Positions 45,857-56,229 of a stretch of 64,000 bases of DNA are shown piece by piece; the stretch's first letter is position 1; each line of letters begins with the position of its first letter. The position numbers and the translations under genes are program-made. The notes below the pieces were generated by a model. It did not search any database, was not told where the DNA came from, and worked only from the letters and a program-made list of their open reading frames with translations. Origin of the DNA: Bombilactobacillus thymidiniphilus (GTDB lineage: Bacteria > Bacillota > Bacilli > Lactobacillales > Lactobacillaceae); assembly GCF_023380245.1 (NCBI RefSeq), contig NZ_CP093365.1, positions 1,364,001 to 1,428,000 on the forward strand, given 5' to 3'.

Positions 45857-46001
45857 ATAGCGAATGTGGATAGTGTAAGCACATTGAAGATGGCGATTAA
45901 ATATTTTGATAGTAATTTAAAGAGCAGGCTAGTCCTGAAGTAGGGTGGAACCGCGATTAATTTCGTCCCTATGCAATTTTTATGTTGCATAGGGGTTTTT
46001 T
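45857..46001 (+). promoter_or_regulatory. T-box leader of glyQS
   Basis: The antiterminator sequence AGGGTGGAACCGCG (45942-45955) is exact T-box consensus. The terminator CCCTATGCAA/TTGCATAGGG with a T-run spans 45967-46001. GGC at 45892-45894, in GAAGATGGCGATT, is the likely glycine specifier. The leader is short, about 145 nt, which fits the compact glycyl T-box class. Uncharged tRNA-Gly would favour read-through into glyQ. Confidence 0.92.
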
Positions 46002-46038
46002 CGTGCTTAGAAAGAACTATTAAAGTGAGGTAATTAGT

Positions 46039-46962
46039 TTGAAGCAAAAATTGAATGTTCAAAACATGATTTTGACTTTACAGCAATTTTGGAGTGAAAA
46101 GGGTTGTATGTTAATGCAGGCTTATGATACCGAAAAAGGTGCTGGTACGATGAGTCCGTATACTTTTTTGCGGGCAATTGGTCCTGAACCTTGGAATGCG
46201 GCATACGTTGAGCCGTCACGGCGACCAGCTGACGGACGTTACGGTGATAATCCTAATCGTTTATATCAGCATCACCAATTTCAAGTTGTTATGAAACCAG
46301 CTCCACTAGATATTCAACAATATTATTTAGACAGTTTAAAGGCCTTAGGTATTGAACCTTTGGAACATGATATTCGTTTTGTTGAAGATAACTGGGAAAA
46401 CCCCTCAATGGGTTGTGCTGGTGTTGGTTGGGAAGTTTGGCTAGATGGTATGGAAGTTTCACAATTTACTTATTTTCAACAAGTTGGTGGGTTGAGTGTT
46501 GATCCAGTGACTAGTGAAATTACGTATGGTGTTGAGCGACTGGCTTCTTACATTCAAGATGTTGATTCAGTTTTTGACTTGGAGTGGGGTAACGGAGTTC
46601 ATTATGGTGATATTTTTAAGGAACCAGAATATGAACATTCTAAGTATGCTTTTGAAGAAAGTGACCAAGCTATGTTATTAGCATCTTTTGACAAGTATGA
46701 AGCTGAAGCACAAAGGTTGATTTCATTGGGTTTAGTTCATCCAGCATATGATTATATTTTGAAATGTAGTCATACTTTTAATTTGCTAGATGCTAGAGGA
46801 GCGGTTTCTGTGACTGAAAGAGCAGGTTATATGCATCGAATTCGTTCTATGGCTCACCAAATCGCGCAAGCTTTTGTGCAAGAAAGACAAAAGCTAGGTT
46901 TTCCGTTGTTGGATGAAGCAAGTCGCACAAAAATATTGAAGGAGCGGAAAGATAATGACTAA
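46039..46962 (+). CDS. glyQ: Glycyl-tRNA synthetase alpha subunit
   Basis: This 307-residue catalytic subunit of the bacterial alpha2beta2 enzyme has [20 protein letters not shown] in the N-terminus, then [37 protein letters not shown] and [11 protein letters not shown]. It starts at the TTG at 46039 after GTGAGG. It overlaps glyS by 8 bases and is under the glycine T-box. Confidence 0.97.
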   Translation: MKQKLNVQNMILTLQQFWSEKGCMLMQAYDTEKGAGTMSPYTFLRAIGPEPWNAAYVEPSRRPADGRYGDNPNRLYQHHQFQVVMKPAPLDIQQYYLDSLKALGIEPLEHDIRFVEDNWENPSMGCAGVGWEVWLDGMEVSQFTYFQQVGGLSVDPVTSEITYGVERLASYIQDVDSVFDLEWGNGVHYGDIFKEPEYEHSKYAFEESDQAMLLASFDKYEAEAQRLISLGLVHPAYDYILKCSHTFNLLDARGAVSVTERAGYMHRIRSMAHQIAQAFVQERQKLGFPLLDEASRTKILKERKDND

Positions 46963-49030
46963 GGATTTTCTATTAGAATTAGGATTAGAAGAAATGCCTG
47001 CTCATGTGGTCACAGATTCGCAAAATCAGCTGACTCAAAGGGTCACTGACTATTTAGCTGAAAATAAATTAACTCATGGTCAAGTAGAATGTTTCTCCAC
47101 CCCTCGTCGTTTAGCATTATTAATCCATGATGTTGCTGATAAACAAATAGATGAAGATGTGGAAGTCAAAGGTCCTGCCCAAAAAATCGCTCAAGATGAA
47201 GCCGGTGAATGGACAAAAGCGGCTCGGGGTTTTGTGCGCGGGCAAGGTTTAACAACACAAGATATTTTTTTCAAAGAAATCAATGGCGTTGCTTATGTCC
47301 ATGTAAAAAAACATATTGCTGGTAAAAGTGCCACTGATATTTTAGCTGGATTGAAAAAACCAATTACAGCGATGACTTTTCCGACACGGATGAAGTGGAA
47401 TAAATTTAGTTTTGAATATATCAGACCATTGCATTGGATTGTGGCTCTACTAGACAATAAAGTGATTGATCTGCAGATATTGAATGTTAAGTCCAGTAAC
47501 CAAACTTTTGGTCATCGTTTTTTGGGTACGGAGATTACTTTAGGGCAAGCTGGTGATTATGAGGCAGCGTTAAATAATGATTTTGTGATTGCCTCATGTA
47601 GCAAAAGAAAACAAGTCATTCGCCAACAAATTGCCGGTTTAGCTACACAAAATAACTGGGTCGTTGATGTTGATGAAGACTTGTTAGAAGAAGTGACAAA
47701 TTTAGTTGAGTATCCGACAGCTTTTGCGGGTCAATTTGCGGATAAATATTTACAAATTCCAGAAGAAGTTTTAATCACATCCATGAAAGATAATCAGCGT
47801 TATTTTTATGTACGTGATCAGACCGGCAAATTATTACCTTATTTCATTGGCGTGCGTAATGGCAATCATGAACATTTACAAAATGTAATTGCCGGTAATG
47901 AAAAAGTTTTGGTAGCTCGTTTAGAAGATGCAGCATTCTTTTTTGCTGAAGATCAAAAACATGATATTGATTATTATGTGGCGAAATTAAAAAATGTAGC
48001 TTTTCACGATAAAATTGGTTCGATGGCTGAAAAAATGCAACGTACACAAGTAATTGCACAAATTTTAGCTGCTAAATTCACTAATGATACGACTACGCAA
48101 CAAGCAATTTCTCGTGCGGCAGGTATTTATAAGTTTGATTTAGTTACAGAAATGGTTGGCGAGTTTGCAGAATTACAAGGTGTGATGGGTGCTAAATATG
48201 CCAGCATTTTTGGTGAAAAAGATGTCGTGGCAACAGGAATTGGTGAACAATATTTGCCGACTTCAGCAGAAGGTCAGTTACCGCAATCACTTGTTGGTAA
48301 AATTTTATCATTGGCTGACAAGCTGGAAAGCATCATGAGCTTTTTTGCAGTAGGTCTTATTCCTAATGGCTCCAATGATCCATATGGTCTTCGGCGTCAG
48401 GCAACGGGAATTGTCAGAATTTTGCAGGACAATCAGTGGCATGTTGATTTGCAGTTATTACAAGATGAAATTTGCACTGCTTATGACAATAGTTTCGAAA
48501 ATGTCACATTAGACTATCACAAGCATCAAATTGATGTAAATGAATTTATCGTGGATCGAGTGCGGCAAATTTTGAGTCAACAGCAAGTTAATCATGATAT
48601 TATTGCTGCCGTAACAGCAACAACGGTGTTAGATCCATTGCGTATGTTCCAGATGGCTGCCGTGCTACAGCAAAAACAAACAACAGATGAGTATAAAGCT
48701 GATTTAGAAGCTTTGACGCGTGTTTTGCGAATTACAACTAAACAAGCTCCCGTTGTTAGCGTCAATGTAGATAATTCATTGTTTCAAGATCCTTCTGAGG
48801 AACAACTAGCTCAAGCTGTTCAACAAGTGGCTAGTGATTTTTATGATCAAGATGTTGCACAACAGTATGAAGCGATTACTAGTTTGAGAGTACCGATTAC
48901 TGAATATTTTGCGAAAAATATGATTTTGGATAAGCAAGAAGACATTAGAAATAATCGCCTAGCGCAGTTACAACAAATTACAGATTTAGTTCAACAGTTA
49001 GGTGATTTTAATCAACTATTAGTTAAATAA
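46955..49030 (+). CDS. glyS: Glycyl-tRNA synthetase beta subunit
   Basis: This 691-residue subunit carries tRNA recognition. It begins [15 protein letters not shown] and contains [35 protein letters not shown] and the HD-like region with [16 protein letters not shown]. The C-terminal anticodon-binding domain ends near DLVQQLGDF. Length matches the family. Its start overlaps glyQ, so expression is coupled. Confidence 0.97.
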   Translation: MTKDFLLELGLEEMPAHVVTDSQNQLTQRVTDYLAENKLTHGQVECFSTPRRLALLIHDVADKQIDEDVEVKGPAQKIAQDEAGEWTKAARGFVRGQGLTTQDIFFKEINGVAYVHVKKHIAGKSATDILAGLKKPITAMTFPTRMKWNKFSFEYIRPLHWIVALLDNKVIDLQILNVKSSNQTFGHRFLGTEITLGQAGDYEAALNNDFVIASCSKRKQVIRQQIAGLATQNNWVVDVDEDLLEEVTNLVEYPTAFAGQFADKYLQIPEEVLITSMKDNQRYFYVRDQTGKLLPYFIGVRNGNHEHLQNVIAGNEKVLVARLEDAAFFFAEDQKHDIDYYVAKLKNVAFHDKIGSMAEKMQRTQVIAQILAAKFTNDTTTQQAISRAAGIYKFDLVTEMVGEFAELQGVMGAKYASIFGEKDVVATGIGEQYLPTSAEGQLPQSLVGKILSLADKLESIMSFFAVGLIPNGSNDPYGLRRQATGIVRILQDNQWHVDLQLLQDEICTAYDNSFENVTLDYHKHQIDVNEFIVDRVRQILSQQQVNHDIIAAVTATTVLDPLRMFQMAAVLQQKQTTDEYKADLEALTRVLRITTKQAPVVSVNVDNSLFQDPSEEQLAQAVQQVASDFYDQDVAQQYEAITSLRVPITEYFAKNMILDKQEDIRNNRLAQLQQITDLVQQLGDFNQLLVK

Positions 49031-49050
49031 TAGCTGATTGATTAGTTATT

Positions 49051-49079
49051 TTGCATTTTGCGCAGAATGCCAGTAAAAT
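49051..49079 (+). promoter_or_regulatory. Promoter of dnaG-rpoD
   Basis: TTGCAT (49051-49056), 17 bases, then TAAAAT (49074-49079), about 50 bases before the dnaG start. Confidence 0.7.
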
Positions 49080-49131
49080 TGACTAGCAAGGTTAGACTGG
49101 TTCAGATGATGAATTTAATGAGGTGCAATTA

Positions 49132-50970
49132 TTGGCAAAAGCGATTCCAGAGGCTTTTATTGAACAAGTACGACAAAAAACTAATATTGTTGATATTATC
49201 GAGCCTTACGTGCAGCTGAAAAAAGCGGGGCGCAATCTCTTTGGTCTTTGTCCCTTTCATGAAGAGCGAACTCCCAGTTTTTCAGTTTCAGAAGAAAAGC
49301 AGATTTTTCATTGCTTTAGTTGCGGTCGTGGTGGCAATGTTTATAAATTTATTATGGAAATCGAAAGTTTAACTTTTCCAGAAGCTGTAATTAAAGTTGC
49401 GAGTTCAATTGGGATGGATTTTCCTGTTGAATATCAAGCAGTCAATTCTAATAAAAATAATTCTCAAGCAACACAACTGAAAAATGATTATCAAACAGTG
49501 ACTGAATTATACAATCATATTTTGTTGAAAACGGTCGTTGGTGAAAAAGCTTTAAAATATTTGCAAAAACGTCACGTTAGTGCTGAAACCATCGCTCATT
49601 TTCAAATTGGATATGCTCCAGCGGCCAATGATACAGTAGTACAATTTCTGCAGACTTCTAATAGATCAGGACAAGAGATTATTTCTTCGGGTTTATTCGC
49701 TGAAAATGATCAAGGTGAAATCTTTGATCGTTTTCGTGATCGTTTAATGTTTCCGGTTACTGACCAAAGTGGTAATGTGGTGGCTTTTTCTGGACGGGTT
49801 TTACAAACTGATGATCAAGTAGCGATGGCTAAGTATTTGAATAGTCCAGAAACGCCAATTTTTAATAAAAGTAAAACTTTGTTTAATTTGGCGGCTGCCA
49901 AAAAAGATATTCGCCAACAAGGTGAAGTAATTTTGTTCGAAGGATTCATGGATGTGATTAGTGCTTATCAAGCTGGTGTTTTGAATGGAGTAGCTTCCAT
50001 GGGCACTAGTTTGACAGATGAGCAGTTGTATTTGTTGAATCGGATTACACAGCGTATTGTGATTTGTTATGATGGTGATCAACCAGGCATTAAAGCAGCT
50101 CAGCGTGCTTTGAAATTATTAAAGAATAAAAATTTTGAAGTAGCTATCGTAGTAATTCCTGATGGGCAAGATCCAGATGAATTTATTAAAGCTCAAGGTA
50201 GTGCTGCTTTTGTAAAATTAGTACGGCAAAAAACCTTATCGCCGACAGCATTTATGATTGAATATTTAAGCCGTCAATTTGATTTAACTAATGATGCTGC
50301 TAAAGTGGACTTTTTAAATTCCGCTTTAGAATATATTGGCGCCAATGATTCTCCAGTAGAACAGGAATTATATGTTAAGCAATTAGCGCAGCGTCTAAAT
50401 ATTTCGGTAACAGCTATTCAACAAGAGTTGCAAGATAAGGTGCGTTCGCAAAAAATTTTACAGCCAGCAGCTGATTTTGGTAGCGCTAAATCCCAACAAT
50501 CAGTGGCGCTTGATCATGAGATAACTTATTCGCAATTGAGCAGTACGGAAAAGTCTGAGCGTAATTTGTTAAATATTGTCTTTCATTTTCCGGAAGTCAT
50601 TAGTATTTTGGATGAGCATGCGGGGTTTAATTTTGCACATAGACCCTATCAGGAGATTTTTGATCATTGGGTACGTTATACTTTAATTGAGTCGCACCCG
50701 CTAATAGCGCAATTTTTGGATTTAATTCCGGATGATTTACGTAATTTGGTGATTTCCATTGAAATGTTGCCGCGTCCAGCAACATATACGTCAGAAGAAA
50801 TTAATGATTATATTGCTAATATTATGTTGGATCAAAAATACCAGAAATTGAAGCAATATCAATCTCAAATTAAGCAGGCTGCGCAAATTGGCGATGATCA
50901 AAAAGAATTACAATTAACAATGGAATTGATTAAGTTACGACGTGAATTGGATCAATCAAAGACTGGTTAA
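49132..50970 (+). CDS. dnaG: DNA primase DnaG
   Basis: This 612-residue primase makes RNA primers at replication forks. The zinc-binding CHC2 motif is CPFHEERTPSFSV with HCFSCGRGGN (about residues 38-65). The TOPRIM core has ILFEGFMDVISAYQAG and CYDGDQPG. A C-terminal DnaB-interaction domain follows. I place the start at the TTG at 49132 because GAGGTG just upstream is its ribosome site; a GTG at 49123 is part of that site. rpoD follows, as in the macromolecular-synthesis operon, but rpsU is elsewhere. Confidence 0.96.
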   Translation: MAKAIPEAFIEQVRQKTNIVDIIEPYVQLKKAGRNLFGLCPFHEERTPSFSVSEEKQIFHCFSCGRGGNVYKFIMEIESLTFPEAVIKVASSIGMDFPVEYQAVNSNKNNSQATQLKNDYQTVTELYNHILLKTVVGEKALKYLQKRHVSAETIAHFQIGYAPAANDTVVQFLQTSNRSGQEIISSGLFAENDQGEIFDRFRDRLMFPVTDQSGNVVAFSGRVLQTDDQVAMAKYLNSPETPIFNKSKTLFNLAAAKKDIRQQGEVILFEGFMDVISAYQAGVLNGVASMGTSLTDEQLYLLNRITQRIVICYDGDQPGIKAAQRALKLLKNKNFEVAIVVIPDGQDPDEFIKAQGSAAFVKLVRQKTLSPTAFMIEYLSRQFDLTNDAAKVDFLNSALEYIGANDSPVEQELYVKQLAQRLNISVTAIQQELQDKVRSQKILQPAADFGSAKSQQSVALDHEITYSQLSSTEKSERNLLNIVFHFPEVISILDEHAGFNFAHRPYQEIFDHWVRYTLIESHPLIAQFLDLIPDDLRNLVISIEMLPRPATYTSEEINDYIANIMLDQKYQKLKQYQSQIKQAAQIGDDQKELQLTMELIKLRRELDQSKTG

Positions 50971-51002
50971 GTGATTAGTTTTGAATAAATGGAGGCTTTT
51001 TA

Positions 51003-52130
51003 ATGGCTGAAGACAAAAAGAAAAAAAGTGTTATTAAGTCTAGTAAAGAATTAGAACGCGCAACGCAAGATTTAATTAAAGAGCATAAGAAAGATAAAAA
51101 AGTTGTAGAAACGGAATTAGAAAGTAATATTTTGAAGCCTTTTGCTTTAAAAGGTGAATCTATTGATGAATTAATTGACCATCTGCAAGACAAGGGGATC
51201 AGTGTTGTTGACACTAAAGGTGATCCTAGTAAATTGGCTTTGCGCAGTCAAAAAGAAGTCAATCATAAAGAATTAAATGATATGTCTGCACCTACAGGTG
51301 TCAAAATGAACGATCCTGTACGAATGTATTTGAAAGAAATTGGTCGTGTTCCGTTATTAAATGCCCAAGAAGAAGTTGATTTGGCACAACGAATTGAAAA
51401 AAATGACGAAGAAGCTAAACAGCAATTAGCTGAAGCAAACTTACGTTTAGTAGTATCAATTGCTAAGCGCTATGTTGGTCGGGGCATGCACTTTTTGGAT
51501 TTAATCCAAGAAGGTAACATGGGTCTGATGAAGGCTGTTGAAAAATTTGATTATCGCAAGGGATTTAAATTCTCCACTTATGCCACTTGGTGGATCAGAC
51601 AAGCGATTACCCGTGCGATTGCCGATCAAGCAAGGACTATTAGAATTCCCGTCCACATGGTCGAAACAATCAATAAATTAATTCGGATCCAACGACAATT
51701 ATTGCAAGACTTAGGGCGAGAACCAACACCGGAAGAAATTGGTGCGGAAATGGATGTCTTAACTCCTAAAGTTCGCGATATTTTAAAAATTGCACAAGAA
51801 CCGGTTTCTCTAGAAACACCCATTGGTGAGGAAGATGATTCACATTTAGGTGATTTCATTGAAGATGATGAAGCTACTAGCCCAGAAGATCATGCTTCGT
51901 ATGAATTATTGAAAGAACAACTAGAAAGTGTCTTGGATACTTTAACTGATCGTGAAGAAAACGTATTACGCTTACGATTTGGTTTAGATGATGGTCGAAC
52001 ACGAACTTTGGAAGAAGTGGGTCGGGTATTTGGCGTCACTCGTGAGCGAATTCGGCAAATTGAGGCTAAAGCGTTGCGCAAATTACGCCATCCGTCTAGG
52101 TCTAAGCAACTAAGAGATTTTTTGGACTAA
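51003..52130 (+). CDS. rpoD: Primary sigma factor RpoD (sigma-A)
   Basis: This 375-residue vegetative sigma factor has a lysine-rich N-terminus and region 1.2 ([16 protein letters not shown]). Region 2 ([35 protein letters not shown] in part) recognises -10 boxes. Region 3 is [11 protein letters not shown], and region 4.2 ([19 protein letters not shown]) recognises -35. GGAGG lies seven bases before the ATG. The TTGACA/TATAAT promoters seen across this window fit it. Confidence 0.97.
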   Translation: MAEDKKKKSVIKSSKELERATQDLIKEHKKDKKVVETELESNILKPFALKGESIDELIDHLQDKGISVVDTKGDPSKLALRSQKEVNHKELNDMSAPTGVKMNDPVRMYLKEIGRVPLLNAQEEVDLAQRIEKNDEEAKQQLAEANLRLVVSIAKRYVGRGMHFLDLIQEGNMGLMKAVEKFDYRKGFKFSTYATWWIRQAITRAIADQARTIRIPVHMVETINKLIRIQRQLLQDLGREPTPEEIGAEMDVLTPKVRDILKIAQEPVSLETPIGEEDDSHLGDFIEDDEATSPEDHASYELLKEQLESVLDTLTDREENVLRLRFGLDDGRTRTLEEVGRVFGVTRERIRQIEAKALRKLRHPSRSKQLRDFLD

Positions 52131-52152
52131 AACCGCCAGTGCGGTTTTTTTC
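52129..52152 (+). terminator. Terminator of dnaG-rpoD
   Basis: AAAACCGC (52129-52136), loop CAGT, GCGGTTTT (52141-52148) and further T. It overlaps the rpoD stop. Confidence 0.88.
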
Positions 52153-52183
52153 TTACATAAATAAAATATGAGGACAGTTTATA

Positions 52184-52867
52184 GTGATTAAATTATCAAG
52201 ACGATTACAAGCAATTGCTGATCTGGTTACTGGAGTTGATTCTATGATTGATGTGGGATCAGATCATGCCTTTGTGCCAATTTATTTAGTGCAACAACAA
52301 AAAGTTCAAACTGCAATTGCTAGTGAAGTTAGCAGCGGTCCTTTGAATATTTCTAAAAAAGATATTCATCAAGAACATTTAGATTCGCAAATCAAAACTC
52401 GCTTGGGTGATGGTCTAACTGCTTTAAAAACAGATGATCAAGTTGACTTAGCGGTGGTTGCTGGAATGGGAGGGCAATTGATTACTGATATCTTAAAAAA
52501 AGGTCAAGTGCAGCTACAAACTATTGATCAGCTGGTTTTGGAACCTAATAATGATGAAGCTTGTGTGCGAAAGTGGTTAACTACGCATCAATATCAAATT
52601 ACGCAAGAAAAGATTATTTTGGAAGGTAAACATATTTATGAAATTATTGCTGCTAAACGTGGGAGAAATGAACAGTTAACAAATGAACAATTGATTTTTG
52701 GGCCAAAATTAATGCTGGAAAAAAATGCTGTCTTTATGCAAAAATGGCAGTGGCAACTAACTAGAAATCAGCAGATGTTACAGCAATTACAACAAGCCAA
52801 AATATTAGATCAAACAAAAATTGCAGCTGTTAATGAGCGGATTAAATTAATTGAGGGGATTTTATAA
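52184..52867 (+). CDS. trmK: tRNA (adenine(22)-N(1))-methyltransferase TrmK
   Basis: This 227-residue SAM enzyme methylates A22 in tRNA. It has RLQAIADLVTGVDSMIDVGSDHAFVPIYL, whose middle is the SAM-binding motif IDVGSDHA, then VAGMGGQLITDIL and LVLEPNNDEACVRKWL. These are TrmK/YqfN hallmarks. It starts at the GTG at 52184 with GAGGA upstream. The stop overlaps the ATG of the Nif3-like gene by one base, the usual pairing after rpoD in Firmicutes. Confidence 0.95.
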   Translation: MIKLSRRLQAIADLVTGVDSMIDVGSDHAFVPIYLVQQQKVQTAIASEVSSGPLNISKKDIHQEHLDSQIKTRLGDGLTALKTDDQVDLAVVAGMGGQLITDILKKGQVQLQTIDQLVLEPNNDEACVRKWLTTHQYQITQEKIILEGKHIYEIIAAKRGRNEQLTNEQLIFGPKLMLEKNAVFMQKWQWQLTRNQQMLQQLQQAKILDQTKIAAVNERIKLIEGIL

Positions 52868-53664
52868 TGCAAATTATTGGTCAGCAGTTGGTAGACAAAA
52901 TTGAGCACTGGGCACCATTGGCACATAAAATGCCACATGATCCTACCGGAATGCAGTTGGGGGATTTGAGGCGACCGGTTAAGCATGTGTTAACGACTCT
53001 AGATGTTCGACCAGAAGTAGTGCAAGAAGCTATCAATCAACAAGTTGATTTTATTTTTGCCCACCATCCGTTAGTCTTTAGACCAGCACGTAATTTGGAT
53101 TTAGCCAATCCACAAAATAAAATGTATGCAGATTTATTAAAACATAATATCACTGTTTATGCGGCGCATACTAATATAGACAAGGCTAATCCGGGTATGA
53201 ATGACTGGTTAGCGCAAGCTTTAAATTTGCGTGATATTAAGTCTTTTGCATATGACCAAAACGGAGTTGCTTTGGGGCGTTTAGGTACTTTAACTAAGCC
53301 TATTTCCGTGCTAAAATTAGCCCAAAGTATAAAGCGTCAGTTTGCATTGACTGGTTTACGCTTGATTAGTAATCAACAACAAGCCATTGTAGAAAAAATA
53401 GGTATTATTGGCGGTGATGCTGGCAAATTTTATCCAGCTGCTTTAAAAGCCCAAGTTGATGTATTTATCACTGGTGACGTTTATTACCATACTGCCCATG
53501 ATATGTTGGCGGCAGGTTTATCTGTTATTGATCCAGGACATCATATTGAAGCAATTTTTAAGCAGCAAGCGCAAGCCATAATTGAGCACTGGGCGAAGGC
53601 TAATGGTTGGGAATTGACCGTAATTAGTTCACAATGCAACACTGATCCGTTCACTTACATCTAG
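52867..53664 (+). CDS. Nif3-like dinuclear metal-centre protein (YqfO)
   Basis: This 265-residue protein of the NIF3/YbgI family has DPTGMQLGDL near residue 20, the metal ligands FAHHPLVFRP and AAHTNIDKANPG, and the C-terminal ligand block GDVYYHTAHDML with DPGHHIEA. It has been annotated as GTP cyclohydrolase type 2, but the true activity is unsettled. It lacks the long inserted domain of some Bacillus homologues. It is coupled to trmK and followed by pepT. Confidence 0.93.
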   Translation: MQIIGQQLVDKIEHWAPLAHKMPHDPTGMQLGDLRRPVKHVLTTLDVRPEVVQEAINQQVDFIFAHHPLVFRPARNLDLANPQNKMYADLLKHNITVYAAHTNIDKANPGMNDWLAQALNLRDIKSFAYDQNGVALGRLGTLTKPISVLKLAQSIKRQFALTGLRLISNQQQAIVEKIGIIGGDAGKFYPAALKAQVDVFITGDVYYHTAHDMLAAGLSVIDPGHHIEAIFKQQAQAIIEHWAKANGWELTVISSQCNTDPFTYI

Positions 53665-53674
53665 GAGGAAATTC

Positions 53675-54913
53675 ATGCAATACGCAACTTTAGTACCCCG
53701 TTTTTTAAAATATGTGCGCCAGAATACTCGTTCGGATGAGGAGTCGGATGCGATCCCAACTACGGAACGTCAAATAGCTTTTTTGCGTAATTTAGAAACA
53801 GAGCTACGAGAACTTGGATTAAGTGATGTGCATTATAATCAACATAATAGTTATTTAACTGCGACTTTGCCGACGAATATGCAACAAGATGTTCCAGTGG
53901 TCGGCTTTTTGGCACATGTAGATACGGCTGATTTTAACTCAGAGAATATTAATCCACAAATCGTAGAAAATTATGATGGTCAAAGTAATATTGCGTTGGA
54001 TGCAGACAAAAAATATGTCTTAGATCCAAGTGTTTTTCCTAATTTATGCAATTATCAAGGACACACTTTAATTACTACTGATGGCACGACTTTATTAGGT
54101 GGTGACGATAAAGCCGGGGTTAGTGAGATTATTACAGCGATGCAATATTTGTTGGAACATCCTGAAATCAAGCACGGTACAATTAGAATTGGTTTCAGTC
54201 CTGATGAGGAAACTGGTAAAGGCGCACGTAATTTTGATGTACCAGCTTTTGCTGCAGACTTTGCATACACGGTTGATGGTGGGGCACAAGGTCAGTTGGA
54301 ATATGAGACTTTTAATGCTGCTGCGGCTAAAATTACGATAACCGGTAAAAATGTCCATCCCAGCACAGCTAAAGATATTATGATTAATGCTAATTTGGTA
54401 GCTGTTGAGTTGCAAAATAAATTGCCTAGTGAACAAGTTCCTGAAAAAACAACAGGACGCGATGGCTTCTTTTTATTGACCGATTTTAATGGAACGATTG
54501 ATAAGGCACAATTAGCTTATATCATACGTGATTTTGAACGATCTGGTTTGGAAAGTAGAAAACAGTTATTGCAAACAATTGTTGATCAGTTGAATGCTAA
54601 ATATGGTGCACAAACTGTCCAACTAGAGATGTACGATCAGTATTATAATATGTTTGAAGTGATTAAAGATCATATGGAGGTTGTCAAACTAGCTCGAAAA
54701 GCAATGCAAAATTTGGGTATTACAATTGATGAGACGCCAATTCGTGGTGGCACAGATGGTTCTACCATTTCCTTTATGGGTTTACCCACGCCTAATTTGT
54801 TTGCCGGTCCTGAGAATATGCACGGACGTTTTGAATATGTTTCCGTGCAAGTAATGGAAAAAGCTGTCGATGTAATTTTAGAAATTGTTAAATTAAATAG
54901 TCAAGGAGCATAA
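53675..54913 (+). CDS. pepT: Tripeptide aminopeptidase PepT
   Basis: This 412-residue M20 metallopeptidase releases the N-terminal residue from tripeptides. Metal ligands and catalytic residues are in FLAHVDTADF, LLGGDDKAGVSEI and FSPDEETGKGARNFD. VDGGAQGQLEYETFNAA, the dimerisation-domain GKNVHPSTAKDIM, and PIRGGTDGSTISFMG near the end are characteristic of PepT. GGAGG is eight bases before the ATG. It supports peptide-based nitrogen nutrition. Confidence 0.96.
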   Translation: MQYATLVPRFLKYVRQNTRSDEESDAIPTTERQIAFLRNLETELRELGLSDVHYNQHNSYLTATLPTNMQQDVPVVGFLAHVDTADFNSENINPQIVENYDGQSNIALDADKKYVLDPSVFPNLCNYQGHTLITTDGTTLLGGDDKAGVSEIITAMQYLLEHPEIKHGTIRIGFSPDEETGKGARNFDVPAFAADFAYTVDGGAQGQLEYETFNAAAAKITITGKNVHPSTAKDIMINANLVAVELQNKLPSEQVPEKTTGRDGFFLLTDFNGTIDKAQLAYIIRDFERSGLESRKQLLQTIVDQLNAKYGAQTVQLEMYDQYYNMFEVIKDHMEVVKLARKAMQNLGITIDETPIRGGTDGSTISFMGLPTPNLFAGPENMHGRFEYVSVQVMEKAVDVILEIVKLNSQGA

Positions 54914-54915
54914 GT

Positions 54916-55104
54916 ATGCCATTAGTTCATATTGAGTTATTGGAAGGACGTTCACCAGAGCAATTAAAGTAAATGGTACTAGATGTCACAGAAGCCATTT
55001 GTCAAAATACTGACGCTTCTAAAGAGCATGTGCACGTGGTGCTAGATGAGATGAAAGCCAATCATTATGCTGTTGGTGGTGTTTTAAAAAGTGATACGGA
55101 ATAA
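54916..55104 (+). pseudogene. 4-oxalocrotonate tautomerase family gene with internal stop
   Basis: The frame reads MPLVHIELLEGRSPEQLK, then TAA at 54970-54972, then MVLDVTEAICQNTDASKEH and VLDEMKANHYAVGG to a natural stop at 55102. Together this is a normal 62-residue 4-OT-type tautomerase with the catalytic Pro after Met. One base change (AAA or CAA to TAA) explains the break. An ATG directly follows the stop, but a restarted product would lack the catalytic Pro. Most likely a recent pseudogene; a sequencing error must be excluded. Confidence 0.85.
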
Positions 55105-55115
55105 AAATTTTCCAG

Positions 55116-55138
55116 GCACTCGATGGGGTGCTTTTTTA
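55116..55138 (+). terminator. Terminator after pepT and the tautomerase gene
   Basis: GCACTC (55116-55121), loop GATG, GGGTGC (55126-55131), then TTTTTT. Confidence 0.8.
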
Positions 55139-55161
55139 TTTAATTTTAGTTTATGTAAAAT

Positions 55162-55205
55162 AAAAAATACACGATACCGCTGACTACGGGATCATGTATT
55201 TTTTT
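55162..55205. terminator. Second hairpin, serving the convergent minus-strand gene
   Basis: AAAAAATACA (55162-55171) pairs with TGTATTTTTT (55195-55204), with inner CGAT/ATC pairing. It lies at the 3' end of the small ORF on the minus strand and has T-runs in both directions. Confidence 0.75.
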
Positions 55206-55386
55206 AACGGTGTTCACTAATATAGCGAATAATTCTTTTTTCTTCGTCTGGTGTGTAGCTTATTTTGCCAGTCTTGATAGCATGTATTTTTTCTACAGGA
55301 AAATGACTTTCAAAAGCAAATTGAGCATCATTTTTGTTAGTCTTTTTTTGATATTGAATAATCAATTCGGATAAACTGTAATTCAT
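55204..55386 (-). CDS. Small conserved-type protein, 60 residues
   Basis: This 60-residue protein, SELIIQYQKKTNKNDAQFAF then PVEKIHAIKTGKISYTPDEE, has the look of a minimal helix-turn-helix. Short proteins of this pattern are found in lactobacilli, but no function is known to me. It starts with ATG at 55386, with GGAG in AGGAGTGAGGCGCT upstream. It lies 16 bases after lepB on the same strand and is probably co-transcribed with it. Confidence 0.7.
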   Translation of the reverse strand: MNYSLSELIIQYQKKTNKNDAQFAFESHFPVEKIHAIKTGKISYTPDEEKRIIRYISEHR

Positions 55387-55401
55387 AGCGCCTCACTCCT
55401 A

Positions 55402-56058
55402 TTAGTTAAAAATTTGTAGATGATTTAATGGCCAATAGCGTAATTTGACAACACCAACAACTTTGTCTCGCTTTATAAAACCAATATAGCGACTGTCTTT
55501 AGAAACACTACGATGATCACCCATCACAAAATAGGAATCCTTAGGTACAGCATTAGTTTTCTGGAGATTTTGCAGTTGTTTTTTGGAGTAAATGTCCTTG
55601 TAGTAACTGGTTTTAGCCAAAGAACTAATAGAAAAATCGCCAGTATCAGCATAACGAGTGCCATATACGCCGTTACTGCCATTATCAACTAACTTAAAAC
55701 CAGCTTTTAAATAGGGTTGATTTAATTTCTTGTTGTTAACATAAATTTTGTTATTCTGTGCTTTAACAGTTTGCCCTGGTGTGGCAATAATACGTTTAAT
55801 ATAATATTGCCCTGGCTCATCCGGTGCATCTACAATAACAACATCACCAGTATTCAATTTAGCGTTGCGCACACCAATGACTCGATCACCATCTTCAAAA
55901 GTTGGTTGCATAGAAGTTCCTGAAACTCGTGCGTTATCTAAAACAAAATGATTTACTAAAGACAAAATACCAAATAACACCGCTGCTAAAATCAATGTTT
56001 GGACAATCCAAATTAGCCATCCCTTTAGACTATTGTCATCTTGATTGTTCTTACTCAT
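55402..56058 (-). CDS. lepB: Signal peptidase I
   Basis: This 218-residue membrane protease removes signal peptides from exported proteins. A TM anchor (about residues 15-40) precedes the catalytic domain. The nucleophile Ser is in SGTSMQPTF and the general-base Lys in YYIKRIIATPG. FVMGDHRSVSKDSRYIGFI is the S26 box near residue 165. I prefer the ATG at 56058; a GTG 12 bases upstream overlaps the ribosome site. Gram-positive type with one N-terminal anchor. Confidence 0.95.
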   Translation of the reverse strand: MSKNNQDDNSLKGWLIWIVQTLILAAVLFGILSLVNHFVLDNARVSGTSMQPTFEDGDRVIGVRNAKLNTGDVVIVDAPDEPGQYYIKRIIATPGQTVKAQNNKIYVNNKKLNQPYLKAGFKLVDNGSNGVYGTRYADTGDFSISSLAKTSYYKDIYSKKQLQNLQKTNAVPKDSYFVMGDHRSVSKDSRYIGFIKRDKVVGVVKLRYWPLNHLQIFN

Positions 56059-56229
56059 CAGTTGCCACACTCCAATAAAAATCTTTTATATCTACTAGTA
56101 TGATACACTTTTCTGCTAATCTTAGCTGAAAAAAATCAATTTTTACAATATAAGATTAAAAATGCTTCTATTTTAGCAGGTAATTTATGATAAACTTTTT
56201 AAAGTATATTGATCAGATAGGACTAAACA

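Noticed and set aside
54095-54436. 113-codon antisense frame inside pepT
   Set aside because: pepT is intact and typical on the plus strand, so this is a compositional shadow.
54973-55104. Restarted tautomerase ORF from the ATG after the internal stop
   Set aside because: It lacks the N-terminal catalytic Pro and has no ribosome site, so it is better read as the remnant of the broken gene.
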